In this document: one piece after another, positions 1 through 8,181 of the stretch
Layout of the letters: every line of letters begins with the position of its first letter
How positions within the stretch are numbered: position 1 is the stretch's first letter
DNA from: DATJOJ01 sp035507035
GTDB taxonomy: Bacteria; Acidobacteriota; Terriglobia; Terriglobales; Acidobacteriaceae
Assembly (NCBI GenBank): GCA_035507035.1
Contig: DATJOJ010000059.1
Span: 1-64,000, forward strand
Reading direction: 5' to 3'
DNA: 64,000 nucleotides
The notes under the pieces: model-generated
What the model was told of the DNA's origin: nothing
The model's input: the letters and a program-made list of their open reading frames with translations, nothing else
Databases searched by the model: none
Made by a program: the position numbers and the translations under genes

Positions 1-1907
1 GAGTCCCAGCGAGCGTATCCCAAAATGGCAAGGGCGTTTCCGCGCAAATCATTCGCCCTCGGGCCCGGTACCGCGATGTCCAGAGCTCGTTGGCAATACC
101 GAATTACCTCATCGAGGTGCCTAGCATTCAAATAAACGTTGGCAACGTTCATATAGAAGTACCTCATGCTATAGAGGTCATGAAACTCGACCGGGCGAGT
201 ACTCATGAATCGCTCGATCAATGCTGCGGTCACGGGAGCGTCTTTTAATACGGCTTCTCGATCGCCCAGATTGTCGGCCAAAACCATTCGATCATGAGCA
301 ATTGTGGTCGCGATAAAGAGCGCACGCTGATTTGTGGGATCCTTCAACAGCACAGGATCGACAAATGTCGAGGCTTTAGCAAGACTGGCTTCCGCTTCGC
401 TGAATTGACCCAGGTTCGGAGACGTAGGATCGCCTTGCGCGTGCGCCACACGAACGTACGCATAGGCAATATCGAGCGCGAGATCCTTGTCGCCGTGAAC
501 GTCGCTGCCCAGGGAAGTCAGGTATTGCTGCGCATCGGATACGAGTTGCATTCGGACTTTTGTCGAACCCGGCAAGCCGCGGATGTCGTTATCGAGCGCA
601 ATGAATTTGTTTGCCAGTTGGCGCACCTGGGCGAATCTTCGTTCGGCAATTTTGCGTTCCCTATTCGCGACCAGCAATCCTGTAGTCAAACTTCCGATCA
701 CAAGCACGACCGCAGTTGCGCCCAATGCGGCTGACGCGCTATTACGGCGCAGAAATTTTTTGGTACGGTATGCAAAGGTGTCGGGCCGCACGCTAATAGC
801 TTCATGCTTGAGATAGCGCTTAAGGTCGTCCGCGAATGCGGTTACCGATGAGTAGCGCTCCTGCGGATTCTTCTTTAAAGCTTTGCTGAGAATTGTGTCG
901 AGGTCTCCACTTAACTGACGGCGAAGTTTCTCAGCAGTGGTGCTACGGTTCTCGGCAACATTCCCAGGACACGTGATTCCCGATGCTCGCGGGGCTTCGA
1001 CTTCGACAATCGCTTTTACCAGTTCGGCTGGAGACTGCACGGCCGCACCGGCAGGATGCTGCCCCGTTAACAACAGGTACAGCAACACTCCAAGCGCATA
1101 GACGTCGGTAGCGGTCGTCACGTTTCCGTTGGTCACTTGCTCCGGCGCGGCAAATCGCGGTGTCAACGCACCAGCTCCCTCCAGCGTTAGCACGGTTGCC
1201 AACGCGGCATCCTCGGCCGCCAGCAGCTTGGCAATACCAAAATCCAGCAGCTTCACTTCTCCATCATTTCGTACTAATACGTTGGAGGGCTTAATGTCGC
1301 GGTGGACAATCAGATTGGCATGAGCATCTGCCACTGCGCTCAGGACATCGAGGAAAAGTGCGATGCGCTTCTCCACGTCGAGTTTGTGGCCATCGCAATA
1401 TTGGTCGATGGCGACGCCGTCGACGTATTCAAGAATGAGATAAGGGTTTCCCTCCGTCGAAATGCCGGCATCCAGAAGTTCAGCGATATGAGGGTGAGCC
1501 AGTCGACCGAGAATGCTGCCTTCACGTTTAAAGCGCTCTTCTATCGCGGGACCTGTAAGCGAAAGGCGGACGAATTTCACGGCGGCTTGCCGCTCGAATC
1601 GGCCATCGCTGCGCTGTGCCAGCCAGACGCTGCCCATTCCGCCTTCGCCAAGTTGTGAAACCAGCGTGTACGCACCAACCTTCTGGCCTGCAAGTCCGCT
1701 ACCGGCAGCGAAGACGGATTTCTCCAGGAACCCTTCCCGTGCCGCCTGCGCCTGCTCGTGCAGTAAACCTCTCACCATCGACGCGAGCTGTGCATCTTTT
1801 CTTTCTAAACCGGCCAACCATGCTGTGCGTTGTTCCGGAGCGATATCCAACACCTCATCGAGGTACGGGCTAACTTGTTGCCACTGATCTGGCGTGAGGG
1901 TTGACAT
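1..1907 (-). CDS. Serine/threonine protein kinase with membrane anchor and TPR-like C-terminus (3' end beyond window)
   Basis: An open frame runs leftward from ATG at 1907 to the window edge, about 635 residues without a stop. The kinase core is complete. The glycine loop is GEGGMGSVW near residue 88, the ATP lysine is K111 (AAVKFV), the catalytic loop is HRDIKPSN at 202-209, and the metal motif DFG is at 222-224. One hydrophobic span lies at about 395-416. The remainder looks alpha-helical and ends in an ALAILGYAR stretch typical of TPR units, so the protein probably anchors in the inner membrane with an extracytoplasmic helical-repeat domain. It starts 7 bases after the stop of the sigma factor gene and is surely cotranscribed with it. 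This Hanks-type kinase plus TPR architecture is common in Acidobacteriota. Phosphorylation of the neighbouring sigma factor is an inference. The C-terminus is not visible. Confidence 0.93.
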   Translation of the reverse strand, partial: MSTLTPDQWQQVSPYLDEVLDIAPEQRTAWLAGLERKDAQLASMVRGLLHEQAQAAREGFLEKSVFAAGSGLAGQKVGAYTLVSQLGEGGMGSVWLAQRSDGRFERQAAVKFVRLSLTGPAIEERFKREGSILGRLAHPHIAELLDAGISTEGNPYLILEYVDGVAIDQYCDGHKLDVEKRIALFLDVLSAVADAHANLIVHRDIKPSNVLVRNDGEVKLLDFGIAKLLAAEDAALATVLTLEGAGALTPRFAAPEQVTNGNVTTATDVYALGVLLYLLLTGQHPAGAAVQSPAELVKAIVEVEAPRASGITCPGNVAENRSTTAEKLRRQLSGDLDTILSKALKKNPQERYSSVTAFADDLKRYLKHEAISVRPDTFAYRTKKFLRRNSASAALGATAVVLVIGSLTTGLLVANRERKIAERRFAQVRQLANKFIALDNDIRGLPGSTKVRMQLVSDAQQYLTSLGSDVHGDKDLALDIAYAYVRVAHAQGDPTSPNLGQFSEAEASLAKASTFVDPVLLKDPTNQRALFIATTIAHDRMVLADNLGDREAVLKDAPVTAALIERFMSTRPVEFHDLYSMRYFYMNVANVYLNARHLDEVIRYCQRALDIAVPGPRANDLRGNALAILGYARWD

Positions 1908-1914
1908 CGATTTC

Positions 1915-2487
1915 TCACAGCGGACAATCGGTCCGCAAACTGCGATGCAGGTAGATGCGCGCTTTCTCCCATTTCCGCTGCACGGTTCGTTCGGAGACCC
2001 CTGCCATGTCGGCTATTTCGCCGAAAGAAAATCCGCAGAAGAATTTCAGATCGACAATCTGGGAGAGCGAGTTATCCACCTGGGCCAACTCGTCGAGAGC
2101 CTGGCTCATGCGCGTAAGCTCTTGGTCATTGTTAACAACGTCTCCGATATCGGTAGTGAGCGAAGTCAGTTCGAACCGGCCGCCGCGCTTGATTGCGAGT
2201 CGATTTCGCACATGGTCGATGATGAGTCCGCGCATGACTCGCGCCGCATAAGCCATGAACCGGCCGCGATCGGGAAAGGAATGGCCCTGTTGGGCGATCA
2301 TGTCAAGGTAAGCCTCATGGATCAGCGTGGTCGCGCTGATGCTTACATCACCCTGCCTCGCGAGCTGTCGCTTGGCAAGCCGATGCAGCTCCCCGTAGAG
2401 AAGAGTGAAAAGCTTGGCTGCCGATGCTTCGTCACCCTGCTCTGCCAAGCCAATGAGCGTAGAAAGATTAGGGTCGATCGTCCCCAT
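1915..2487 (-). CDS. ECF-like RNA polymerase sigma factor (kinase-linked family)
   Basis: A protein of 190 residues with sigma region 2 in the first half (TLIHEAYLDM and the RVMRGLIIDHVR segment) and region 4 at the C-terminus (FCGFSFGEIADMAGVSERTV, a clear helix-turn-helix). It should direct RNA polymerase to a small set of promoters. It resembles the ECF-like subfamily that is abundant in Acidobacteriota and Planctomycetes (TIGR02999 type). No anti-sigma gene adjoins it; the gene immediately downstream is a membrane Ser/Thr kinase. This suggests control by phosphorylation, as known for ECF43-type sigma factors such as EcfP with PknT in Vibrio, although membership of that group is not shown here. 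The ATG at 2487 is preceded by AAGGGTG at suitable spacing. Confidence 0.92.
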   Translation of the reverse strand: MGTIDPNLSTLIGLAEQGDEASAAKLFTLLYGELHRLAKRQLARQGDVSISATTLIHEAYLDMIAQQGHSFPDRGRFMAYAARVMRGLIIDHVRNRLAIKRGGRFELTSLTTDIGDVVNNDQELTRMSQALDELAQVDNSLSQIVDLKFFCGFSFGEIADMAGVSERTVQRKWEKARIYLHRSLRTDCPL

Positions 2488-2637
2488 GACACCCTTAACA
2501 CGGCGGTAGGCTCTCGCATTTCAAGGCAATAGTCAAGATTAAAAGCCCCTTCCTCTGGGAGCGAAATGCCTTTTGGTCCTGGTTGAACTCAGCGTGCATT
2601 TCAGGGCCGAACTGCAAAGGAATAGAATTGACCTCTG

Positions 2638-3066
2638 ATGGCGGTGGTTTCCATCACCCGACTTCGCGTTCGCTCCTGGCGTTTCCTGCCGTGGTTCTTC
2701 CTGTATGCCCTCCGTTCTGCGCGGCAGGCTGCAAAGGCTGACGGGAACCTCGCCGCCAGGCTGTTGCGGGATCAACGAAATACGTTTTGGACTGGAACCA
2801 TCTGGACCAGCGATGCCGCAATGAAACATTTCATGCTGAGCGGTGTCCATCGCGGCGCGATGCCCAAACTCCTGAATTGGTGCGATGAGGCTGCCCTGGT
2901 GCACTGGACGCAAGAAGGCAACGAACTACCTAGTTGGGCGGAAGCCTGCGCCCGCCTGGAGCGAGAGGGACGTCCATCGAAGATTTACCACCCTTCCCCG
3001 GCCCATGCGGCGCATAAATTTCCCGAACCGCGGGTCACGCGCGGGTCGGAATTTCGTCTGAAATAA
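2638..3066 (+). CDS. DUF3291-like (dimeric alpha-beta barrel type) protein
   Basis: A protein of 142 residues without signal peptide or membrane segment. It starts MAVVSITRLRVRSWRFLPWF and includes NTFWTGTIW and the helical AAMKHFMLSGVHRGAM, a pattern I associate with DUF3291/monooxygenase-like ferredoxin-fold barrels in which small dimers bind a ligand or heme. No catalytic function can be assigned. The frame runs opposite to the sigma/kinase pair. A TAGAAT box lies 9 bases before the ATG and no Shine-Dalgarno sequence is seen, so the message may have a very short leader. The opposite-strand frames here show no recognisable family. Confidence 0.72.
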   Translation: MAVVSITRLRVRSWRFLPWFFLYALRSARQAAKADGNLAARLLRDQRNTFWTGTIWTSDAAMKHFMLSGVHRGAMPKLLNWCDEAALVHWTQEGNELPSWAEACARLEREGRPSKIYHPSPAHAAHKFPEPRVTRGSEFRLK

Positions 3067-3171
3067 CACTGTCAGTCGTAACGGAATTACACTTCGAACT
3101 AAGACATTGAAACAAATGGCGACCGAACTTGTGTTAAAGTTCGCAACTGCAGCTGCGGTGTTGGAGAGGTA

Positions 3172-4350
3172 ATGGAAGCCAGCCCCATTCTTTTTCGCGA
3201 TTTGACTTATATCTTTCTGGCTGCCGTAATCGGCGGATTGGTCGCTTGGCGCCTTCGCTTGCCCGTCATTCTGGGATTTGTGTTGGGCGGAATCGTGATC
3301 AGCCCATTCACTCCAGGACCACAGCTTTCGGACCTGCACAGCTTCGAAGTGTTTGCCGAAGTTGGCGTCGTTCTGTTGATGTTTTCCATTGGCGTTGAGT
3401 TCTCGATTCCCGACCTGATGCGAGTGAAATGGGTTGCACTGGTGGGCGCGCCACTGGGCATCCTGGTACTTGTCGGCATTGCAGTTGGCGCGACGACACT
3501 TTTGGGTGGCAATGCGACCGAGGGTGCGGTCATTGGAGCCACCATATCGGTCGCGAGCACGATGGTCCTGGCTCGATTGCTCAGCGATGGCGGCAAGCTG
3601 AACACCCAGCTCGGCCGCATCATGATTGGAATCACGCTCGTGGAAGATCTGGCCGTGATCTGCATGACGGTGGTTCTCCCGGTATTCAGCGGTTCGGAGG
3701 AAGGCAAGTTGCTGAGAGCAGCATGGGCTCTCGCCAAAGCGGTGATCCTGCTGGTTCCTTTGGGCTGGCTCGCGATCAAGGTTATTCCCCGAATTCTTCG
3801 ACAAGTAAAGATGACCTGCAATCCGGAGTTGTTCCTGCTCGTGGCCATCGCGGTGTGTCTCGGAACGGCTGCGCTGGCGCAGGCGGCCGGATTCTCGGTG
3901 GCGCTGGGCGCCTTTGTGGCAGGGCTCTCGATCAGCGGATCGGAAGACCTTCACGACGCACACACGCAACTCGTACCACTGCGGGATGCATTCGTCGCAT
4001 TGTTCTTTGTCTCGCTGGGAACTTTAATCGACCCGCATGTACTCCTTAGTAGCCTGCCGCTGCTCGGACTGATGCTCTTGCTCATCGTGGTCGGCAAGTT
4101 GGTGGTATGGACCGCCATTGTTTGGTTGTTTCGGTACCCGTTTCATACTGCCATTGCTGTGGCTGCGGGACTGACTCAGATTGGCGAACTCTCGTTCGTA
4201 GTGGTGCAAGTAGCACGCTCGGCAGGGATGGTGGGAGAAAATGTTTTTAGCACGGCAATTGCGGCGTCCTTGCTTTCAATTTTGATCAATGTGTTTATCG
4301 TGAGAGCCGTGTTCGGGTGGGTAGGCAGAAGGTTCCCCGAGGCCGCCTGA
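3172..4350 (+). CDS. Kef/CPA2-type cation:proton antiporter
   Basis: A protein of 392 residues that is almost entirely membrane segments (about 11-12 helices), with the CPA2 signature GFVLGGIVISPFTPGP near the N-terminus and the LLMFSIGVEFS segment typical of KefB/YbaL relatives. It should exchange Na+ or K+ for H+ across the inner membrane. The chain stops after the membrane domain, so the C-terminal TrkA-N/RCK nucleotide-binding domain found in KefB/KefC is absent. The ion and any gating partner cannot be deduced. The ATG is preceded by GGAGAGGTA, a good ribosome site. It ends 10 bases before the converging DoxX gene, leaving no room for a conventional terminator. Confidence 0.93.
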   Translation: MEASPILFRDLTYIFLAAVIGGLVAWRLRLPVILGFVLGGIVISPFTPGPQLSDLHSFEVFAEVGVVLLMFSIGVEFSIPDLMRVKWVALVGAPLGILVLVGIAVGATTLLGGNATEGAVIGATISVASTMVLARLLSDGGKLNTQLGRIMIGITLVEDLAVICMTVVLPVFSGSEEGKLLRAAWALAKAVILLVPLGWLAIKVIPRILRQVKMTCNPELFLLVAIAVCLGTAALAQAAGFSVALGAFVAGLSISGSEDLHDAHTQLVPLRDAFVALFFVSLGTLIDPHVLLSSLPLLGLMLLLIVVGKLVVWTAIVWLFRYPFHTAIAVAAGLTQIGELSFVVVQVARSAGMVGENVFSTAIAASLLSILINVFIVRAVFGWVGRRFPEAA

Positions 4351-4360
4351 ACAAATGAAT

Positions 4361-4798
4361 TCATCCCACCAGCGATTTGCGCCTACCAATGCTGCGTGCG
4401 AGTGACCAGGCTCCGCCTCCGGAAACGATCAGAAACAACAGACAGCACAGCATGGCAAAGTCGGTTCGCGCATCGCTGACCATGAACCAGAGTCCCTGAT
4501 TAGGGCGAGAGAGTTCGGGAACCTTCGTCGTTGCGATTGCGGTTGAGATGATGACGAGCAGCGGAACTGACGCTAACCGGGTCCAAACACCAAACAGCAC
4601 CATAAGGCCGCAAACGATTTCGAATGTTCCAACGAGATGTGCGGTGAACGCAGGATGAGAAAAGCCAATCCGGGTGAAGCGGTTCACTCCCATATTCGGG
4701 TCGATGAATTTTAGAATTCCCTGCGTGAAGAAAGTCAGGCCGACAGCTAACCGAATGAAAAGAATGCTTCGAGATTGAGAACTGAGGGTCGGTGACAT
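4361..4798 (-). CDS. DoxX family membrane protein
   Basis: A four-helix membrane protein of 145 residues. The first helix carries LAVGLTFFTQGILKF, the typical DoxX opening with a conserved G-x-x-K element; the others are HLVGTFEIVCGLMVLFGVW, VPLLVIISTAIATT and FAMLCCLLFLIVSGGGAW. DoxX-family proteins are small quinone- or redox-associated inner-membrane proteins. The exact role is unknown here, and the nearest neighbours (antiporter and PilZ gene) do not help. The TAG/TGA-free frame is clean from ATG 4798 to its stop, 10 bases from the converging antiporter. Confidence 0.87.
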   Translation of the reverse strand: MSPTLSSQSRSILFIRLAVGLTFFTQGILKFIDPNMGVNRFTRIGFSHPAFTAHLVGTFEIVCGLMVLFGVWTRLASVPLLVIISTAIATTKVPELSRPNQGLWFMVSDARTDFAMLCCLLFLIVSGGGAWSLARSIGRRKSLVG

Positions 4799-4815
4799 AC
4801 TCGCAGGCGATTCGC

Positions 4816-5145
4816 CTAAGCCGGGGGCAATTTTCGGCAGTATTCCTTGATGACGTCTCGCTGCCGCGGTTCCAAACCAACAAATTCAAAACCGTGGAGA
4901 AATCCCATACGATGCCGCACCACGGCGCGTACCACTTGAAGTTCTTCTTTTTCCGGAAGAGAAAACTCCACCGATACCATTTCTCCAGCTCGAAACTCAC
5001 TACTAATGACCGCACCCAACCCATTCTCCGCAATCTCAAAGCAACGGCCATGAATCCGCAGGTAACCATCCTGGCCGAGTACTTTGACGATCACAGGAAT
5101 CTCGGTGCGGTAGCGGGCAAAGCGACGCGTCGACGACTTATGCAT
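4816..5145 (-). CDS. PilZ domain protein with imperfect c-di-GMP motif
   Basis: A 109-residue single-domain protein beginning MHKSSTRRFARYR. The N-terminal RxxxR element of PilZ (RRFARYR) is present. The second motif, normally (D/N)xSxxG, reads EIAENGLGAVI, so the acidic/Asn and Ser positions are replaced while the glycine is kept. The beta-barrel pattern (VSVEFSLP, VVRAVVRHR, HGFEFVGL) fits PilZ well. It may therefore bind cyclic di-GMP weakly or not at all and act by protein contact. I chose ATG 5145 over a frame start 38 codons upstream because GGAG sits 10 bases before it and the PilZ homology begins there. It lies 17 bases upstream of the DoxX gene on the same strand and could be cotranscribed. 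Confidence 0.85.
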   Translation of the reverse strand: MHKSSTRRFARYRTEIPVIVKVLGQDGYLRIHGRCFEIAENGLGAVISSEFRAGEMVSVEFSLPEKEELQVVRAVVRHRMGFLHGFEFVGLEPRQRDVIKEYCRKLPPA

Positions 5146-5287
5146 TAGCCAATCACTCCGGGCAAAATCGTATTGTGTTTCCGGGACAGAATTATGTGCG
5201 TGCAACGCGACCCCTGAGAAGCCGCTCCTATGGTCACAAAAATGTGGCTGGATGCGCAAGGACTAACTGGGAACAAAAGGGAGGAAA

Positions 5288-5310
5288 CGCGCCAGCATGT
5301 TGCCGGCGCG
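5288..5310 (-). terminator. Stem-loop terminator after the large secreted-protein gene
   Basis: On the minus strand, 15 bases past the stop of the 530-residue gene, the arms CGCGCC and GGCGCG plus an inner GC/GC pair form an 8-bp stem with one mismatch around a 5-base loop. It is followed by GTTTCCTCCCTTTT, an interrupted T-rich tail. It fits an intrinsic terminator. Confidence 0.6.
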
Positions 5311-5325
5311 CCATGAGCGTAACCT

Positions 5326-6918
5326 TTAATTACAACTGTTGAACCTGAAGGAGGTGATGTGCGTAGTCCAATCGTTGCTCGAGCTACCACCGTTGACTTT
5401 GTTGTAATACTCCTGCGCATACCAGAATGTGCAATCATCGGCTGGATCGATGCTCATGCTGCTGTAATCGCCCCAACGATTGCCTCCATTCACCTGCACT
5501 GCGTTACCCACCACAACCACCGACGGCGCTTCCATCTTGCCCAAAGGATCATTAGGTGCACGACCGGTGTAAGCAATGCTTGGTTTCACGTTCGTAGGGT
5601 TCGTGGCACTCATCCCCATCGCAATATCGCCCTTTTTGTCCATGGCAATACTCGCCATCCATAGGCTGATCGTCGGGTGCTGATAAGTTCCCGATTGATA
5701 CAGCTTGAAAGCGCTGCCTGGCGGCGTGGCGCGAAGTTCGTACCAGCGATTGGCCGAGGTTGCCGTGGAACCTGCGCCCGGCTGGACCGAATGAGCGACA
5801 ACCATCGCCTCGTGATCGCCAAAATTACGATAGGCGAGGCGATGCATGAGCAGTCCGCTGAGTGAGTCGACTTTCTCACCGGGTGACGGCTGCGGAATAC
5901 AAGCGAACACATTGCCGTCATCGCACAGCAGAACGAAGTTGGGTACGCTGATATTGTTAGGGCCGGTAAAGGTGGAGTTCTTGGGGTTCGTGAAGTCCAC
6001 ATGAAAATCGTATTCGGTCAACTCGTTCGTCATGTTACCCAAATCAACATAGTGAGCCGGAGCTCCAACTGGCGGAGCCGTAGTTCCATCGAAATCGGAA
6101 GGCAGGAAACCATAGTTCTCTGGATTCGGCGGGAAGCAGATCGCGTTGGCGTTTCCTCCCGAGAGCATAGAAGCGCGGTCCAGGGCGCAGGGCCGTGCTC
6201 CAAGAAATGCGTTCGTCGAATAAATATTGGCGGTGGTGTAGTAAGCGTCAGTCCAGACCGAATACTTCGGATAGTCGGTGAGGTTCGGGCCCTCGTTGAA
6301 AGCATAACGGTAATAACCGCCGGTAGCATCCGAGGTGGTCGAAACGGCGACGCATTGGAAGTCGTCTGTAAAGCTGAATGCCAGTTCGGTTACCAGCCAG
6401 CGCTGGGCTGCCTTGTCCCAAAGAACGACGGGATCGCCGCCCGGGCTGCTCTCGCACGGACCTCCGAATCCCGACCAGATCGCCGTAATCGGCGTGGCAC
6501 CGAGGACGACGTTGCCGGTCGCCTTGTCGAATACTTCGAAAGCCACGTTAACGATCTCGACAAATTGGGTGCTGCCAACCGATCCATTCGTGTCCGGCGG
6601 AATCGCTCCGCCGCTGACTGAGGCTGTCATGGCATCGAAACTGAGCAGGTTGGTTGTGGAGACATCCGGCAGGAACTCGCGCTGTACTCCCGGATCGACG
6701 GCGCCAGCGCTTACATAATGTTTGCGTTTGGGCTCGAGCATTTCGGTGCGCTGCTGAGTTGGCACCGCATGTTTTGCCATTTGCCATAACGGCAGTGAGA
6801 CATCGTGCTTGGCAGCGGGAATCACGAATGAATCTCGCTCAACGCTTTGAGAAAAAGCCGGAATAGCGAATAAGATAAGTGCGGTCAGGATTGACGAGCG
6901 CGTTTTCCAGTCGTTCAT
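5326..6918 (-). CDS. Secreted protein of unknown function, probably beta-propeller-like
   Basis: A protein of 530 residues with a signal peptide (WKTRSSILTALILFAIPAFS, cleavage after FSQS). The mature part is rich in aromatic and small residues, with repeated units such as GGDPVVLWDKAAQRWLVTEL, YYRYAFNEGPNLTDYPKYSV and AMDKKGDIAMGMSAT. Together these suggest repeated beta blades of an exported propeller. Several Cys residues (GPCESS, FQCVA, RPCALD, LLCDDGNVFACI, DDCTFW) could form disulfides in the periplasm. I know such proteins from Acidobacteriota only as hypothetical. AAGGAGAG precedes the ATG at 6918. It is transcribed alone, with a hairpin just after the stop. No PEP-CTERM or lipobox is present. 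Confidence 0.82.
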   Translation of the reverse strand: MNDWKTRSSILTALILFAIPAFSQSVERDSFVIPAAKHDVSLPLWQMAKHAVPTQQRTEMLEPKRKHYVSAGAVDPGVQREFLPDVSTTNLLSFDAMTASVSGGAIPPDTNGSVGSTQFVEIVNVAFEVFDKATGNVVLGATPITAIWSGFGGPCESSPGGDPVVLWDKAAQRWLVTELAFSFTDDFQCVAVSTTSDATGGYYRYAFNEGPNLTDYPKYSVWTDAYYTTANIYSTNAFLGARPCALDRASMLSGGNANAICFPPNPENYGFLPSDFDGTTAPPVGAPAHYVDLGNMTNELTEYDFHVDFTNPKNSTFTGPNNISVPNFVLLCDDGNVFACIPQPSPGEKVDSLSGLLMHRLAYRNFGDHEAMVVAHSVQPGAGSTATSANRWYELRATPPGSAFKLYQSGTYQHPTISLWMASIAMDKKGDIAMGMSATNPTNVKPSIAYTGRAPNDPLGKMEAPSVVVVGNAVQVNGGNRWGDYSSMSIDPADDCTFWYAQEYYNKVNGGSSSNDWTTHITSFRFNSCN

Positions 6919-7073
6919 TTGCTCTCCTTGATTAAGACGTGCAGCCCGTGCGGGTGAACCTGCAGGAATCCCCTACATTCGGTCGAACATCATAGCGCAA
7001 AAGGCCGCCGGATGTGTCATTCAGGGGTGAGTCTTTCGCCTCTTGACCTGCTAAGCTGGAGACGTCCGAGCGC

Positions 7074-7150
7074 GGACCCGTAGCTCAACTGGATAGAGCA
7101 ATGCGCTTCGAACGCAGAGGTTGGGAGTTCAAGTCTCTCCGGGTCCGCCA
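7074..7150 (+). tRNA. tRNA-Arg (anticodon TCG), CCA encoded
   Basis: A 77-base cloverleaf. The acceptor arms GGACCCG (7074-7080) and CGGGTCC (7140-7146) pair fully, followed by discriminator G and encoded CCA. The D arm is GCTCAACTGGATAGAGC, the anticodon loop CTTCGAA gives anticodon TCG (reads CGA, Arg), and the T arm contains GTTCAAG. The first anticodon-stem pair is A-G, otherwise the stem is regular. Confidence 0.96.
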
Positions 7151-7196
7151 AATCCTCATAAAAATGGATTTCTATCGATCATCTTGCAAACTTTTG

Positions 7197-7445
7197 CTAA
7201 TTTTGTGTAGTCCTTCGTCTTCGAGGCATAGGTCTGAGTTGCCTTTTCGCTTCGTCCGCACACGAGTTCATATCCGTTGAAACCGACTCAAAAATGTTGG
7301 CGTAAATAACTCTACCGTCGTCACTGCATTTCAGCCAATATCTGCAGATAACGGATGATGGCGTGGAATTCTCCCGAGAAACAGGCACGACGGTCACCGC
7401 TACGCTGCCACAACCAAAAATAGACTTGGAAGCACCCGGGGTTGC
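7197..7445 (-). other. Open frame continuing the receiver gene after its TAG
   Basis: Immediately after the TAG of the receiver gene (7446-7448) the same frame stays open for 83 codons down to a TAG at 7197. The only start-like codon near its head is a GTG at 7397, which would give 66 residues, including ICRYWLKCSDDGRVIYANIF and a basic tail. No ribosome site is seen and I do not recognise the product. It could be a small gene, a decayed C-terminal domain of the receiver protein, or chance. Otherwise this stretch between the tRNA and the receiver gene holds nothing I can name. Confidence 0.25.
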
Positions 7446-7826
7446 CTAACACGGATACCCTGAAGATCGAAGAACCGACTCTCTCAACTGCTCCACCATG
7501 TGCTTGTCATTCTTGGACACGACTATTTTGATGCCCAGCGCTTGCAAGTCTTCCTGGAGGACCTCGCCGTCGTAGGCTGTGAACAAGACGATCTCCGGCC
7601 TGGGGCTTAGTGCCACCAATTCACGCGCAGCCTCAAGCCCATTCATCACTGGCATTGAAACATCCAGAATGACGACATCGGGATGCAAACGGTTGGCTAC
7701 ATCCACTGCTGCTCTTCCGTTGGATGCCTCGCCGCAAACTTCAAGCTGCGGGTTTCCGTCAAGGCAGGAGCGAATTGCGCTTCGAACCGCGGTATTGTCA
7801 TCGACAATGAGGATTTTGATCGCCAT
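7446..7826 (-). CDS. Stand-alone response-regulator receiver protein
   Basis: A protein of 126 residues that is just a CheY-like receiver: acidic pair D9-D10, phosphoacceptor D55 (VVILDVSMPVMNG), T83 (VLFTAYD) and K105 (VVSKND). It lacks an output domain, so it must signal by protein contact, as CheY-type or relay proteins do. The sequence around the active site (DVANRLHPDVVILDVSMP) is closest to NarL-type receivers, so it may have lost a LuxR-type DNA-binding domain. I chose ATG 7826, where the receiver fold starts, over an upstream frame start at 7862. No histidine kinase adjoins it. The frame stays open past the stop (see the 7197-7445 entry). Confidence 0.88.
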   Translation of the reverse strand: MAIKILIVDDNTAVRSAIRSCLDGNPQLEVCGEASNGRAAVDVANRLHPDVVILDVSMPVMNGLEAARELVALSPRPEIVLFTAYDGEVLQEDLQALGIKIVVSKNDKHMVEQLRESVLRSSGYPC

Positions 7827-8181
7827 CTGGACATTCGCTCGCTCAAGGTGAGTTTCACGCAATCACAACGTCGATAGCAATCGAGTCAAGGTGGTAGAAA
7901 CAGGCGCGGCTCCATCCGTGACACTGCACGGATGAGCACGGTCTAGCCGTAGTTCTACAGATAACCCCTCGCTTTTTCATAACACGATGACCGAGAAGAC
8001 CGGTCTCCGAACGGGATTTTGTACGTCCCAGGCCGTATCACAATGGTTGTGACGCAATTGTAAAAATTAAGGGTAAAAGAACCGCCAGGCGCTTACCTGT
8101 AGGGTTCGTGGGTCGCCCCCGGAATCTTAAGCCTTCGCCCCAGGATTTAAATACCACGCTTTCCTCCTCTACAATCCTAGT
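7827..8181. other. Divergent intergenic region with two inverted repeats
   Basis: This 355-base gap between the receiver gene (leftward) and thiO (rightward) contains no credible gene. It has a perfect 10-base palindrome AGACCGGTCT at 7997-8006 and a perfect inverted repeat TCACAA-TGG-TTGTGA at 8038-8052, followed by an AT-rich stretch. It should hold the promoters of both flanking genes. No TPP riboswitch core is visible upstream of thiO. Confidence 0.5.
8170..8175 (+). promoter_or_regulatory. Candidate -10 box of thiO, leaderless arrangement
   Basis: TACAAT lies exactly six bases before the GTG start at 8182, so transcription from it would begin at or next to the start codon. No Shine-Dalgarno sequence precedes the GTG, and only a poor -35 match (TTAAAT at 8147-8152, 17-base spacer) is present. 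Confidence 0.4.

Noticed and set aside
2539..2913. Leftward frame of 124 codons opposite the DUF3291-like gene
   Set aside because: Antisense to a frame with recognisable domain features; its own sequence is low-complexity and Arg/Ser/Pro-rich.
2926..3969. Leftward frame of 347 codons opposite the antiporter
   Set aside because: It is the antisense of a clear 12-helix membrane protein; rich in His, Gln, Arg as expected for such a shadow.
7074..7445. tRNA-Arg 3' end as an attachment site of a mobile element
   Set aside because: No integrase, no repeated tRNA 3' segment nearby and no change in gene character downstream.
8040..8181. TPP riboswitch before thiO
   Set aside because: The conserved thi-box elements (such as CUGAGA) are absent.
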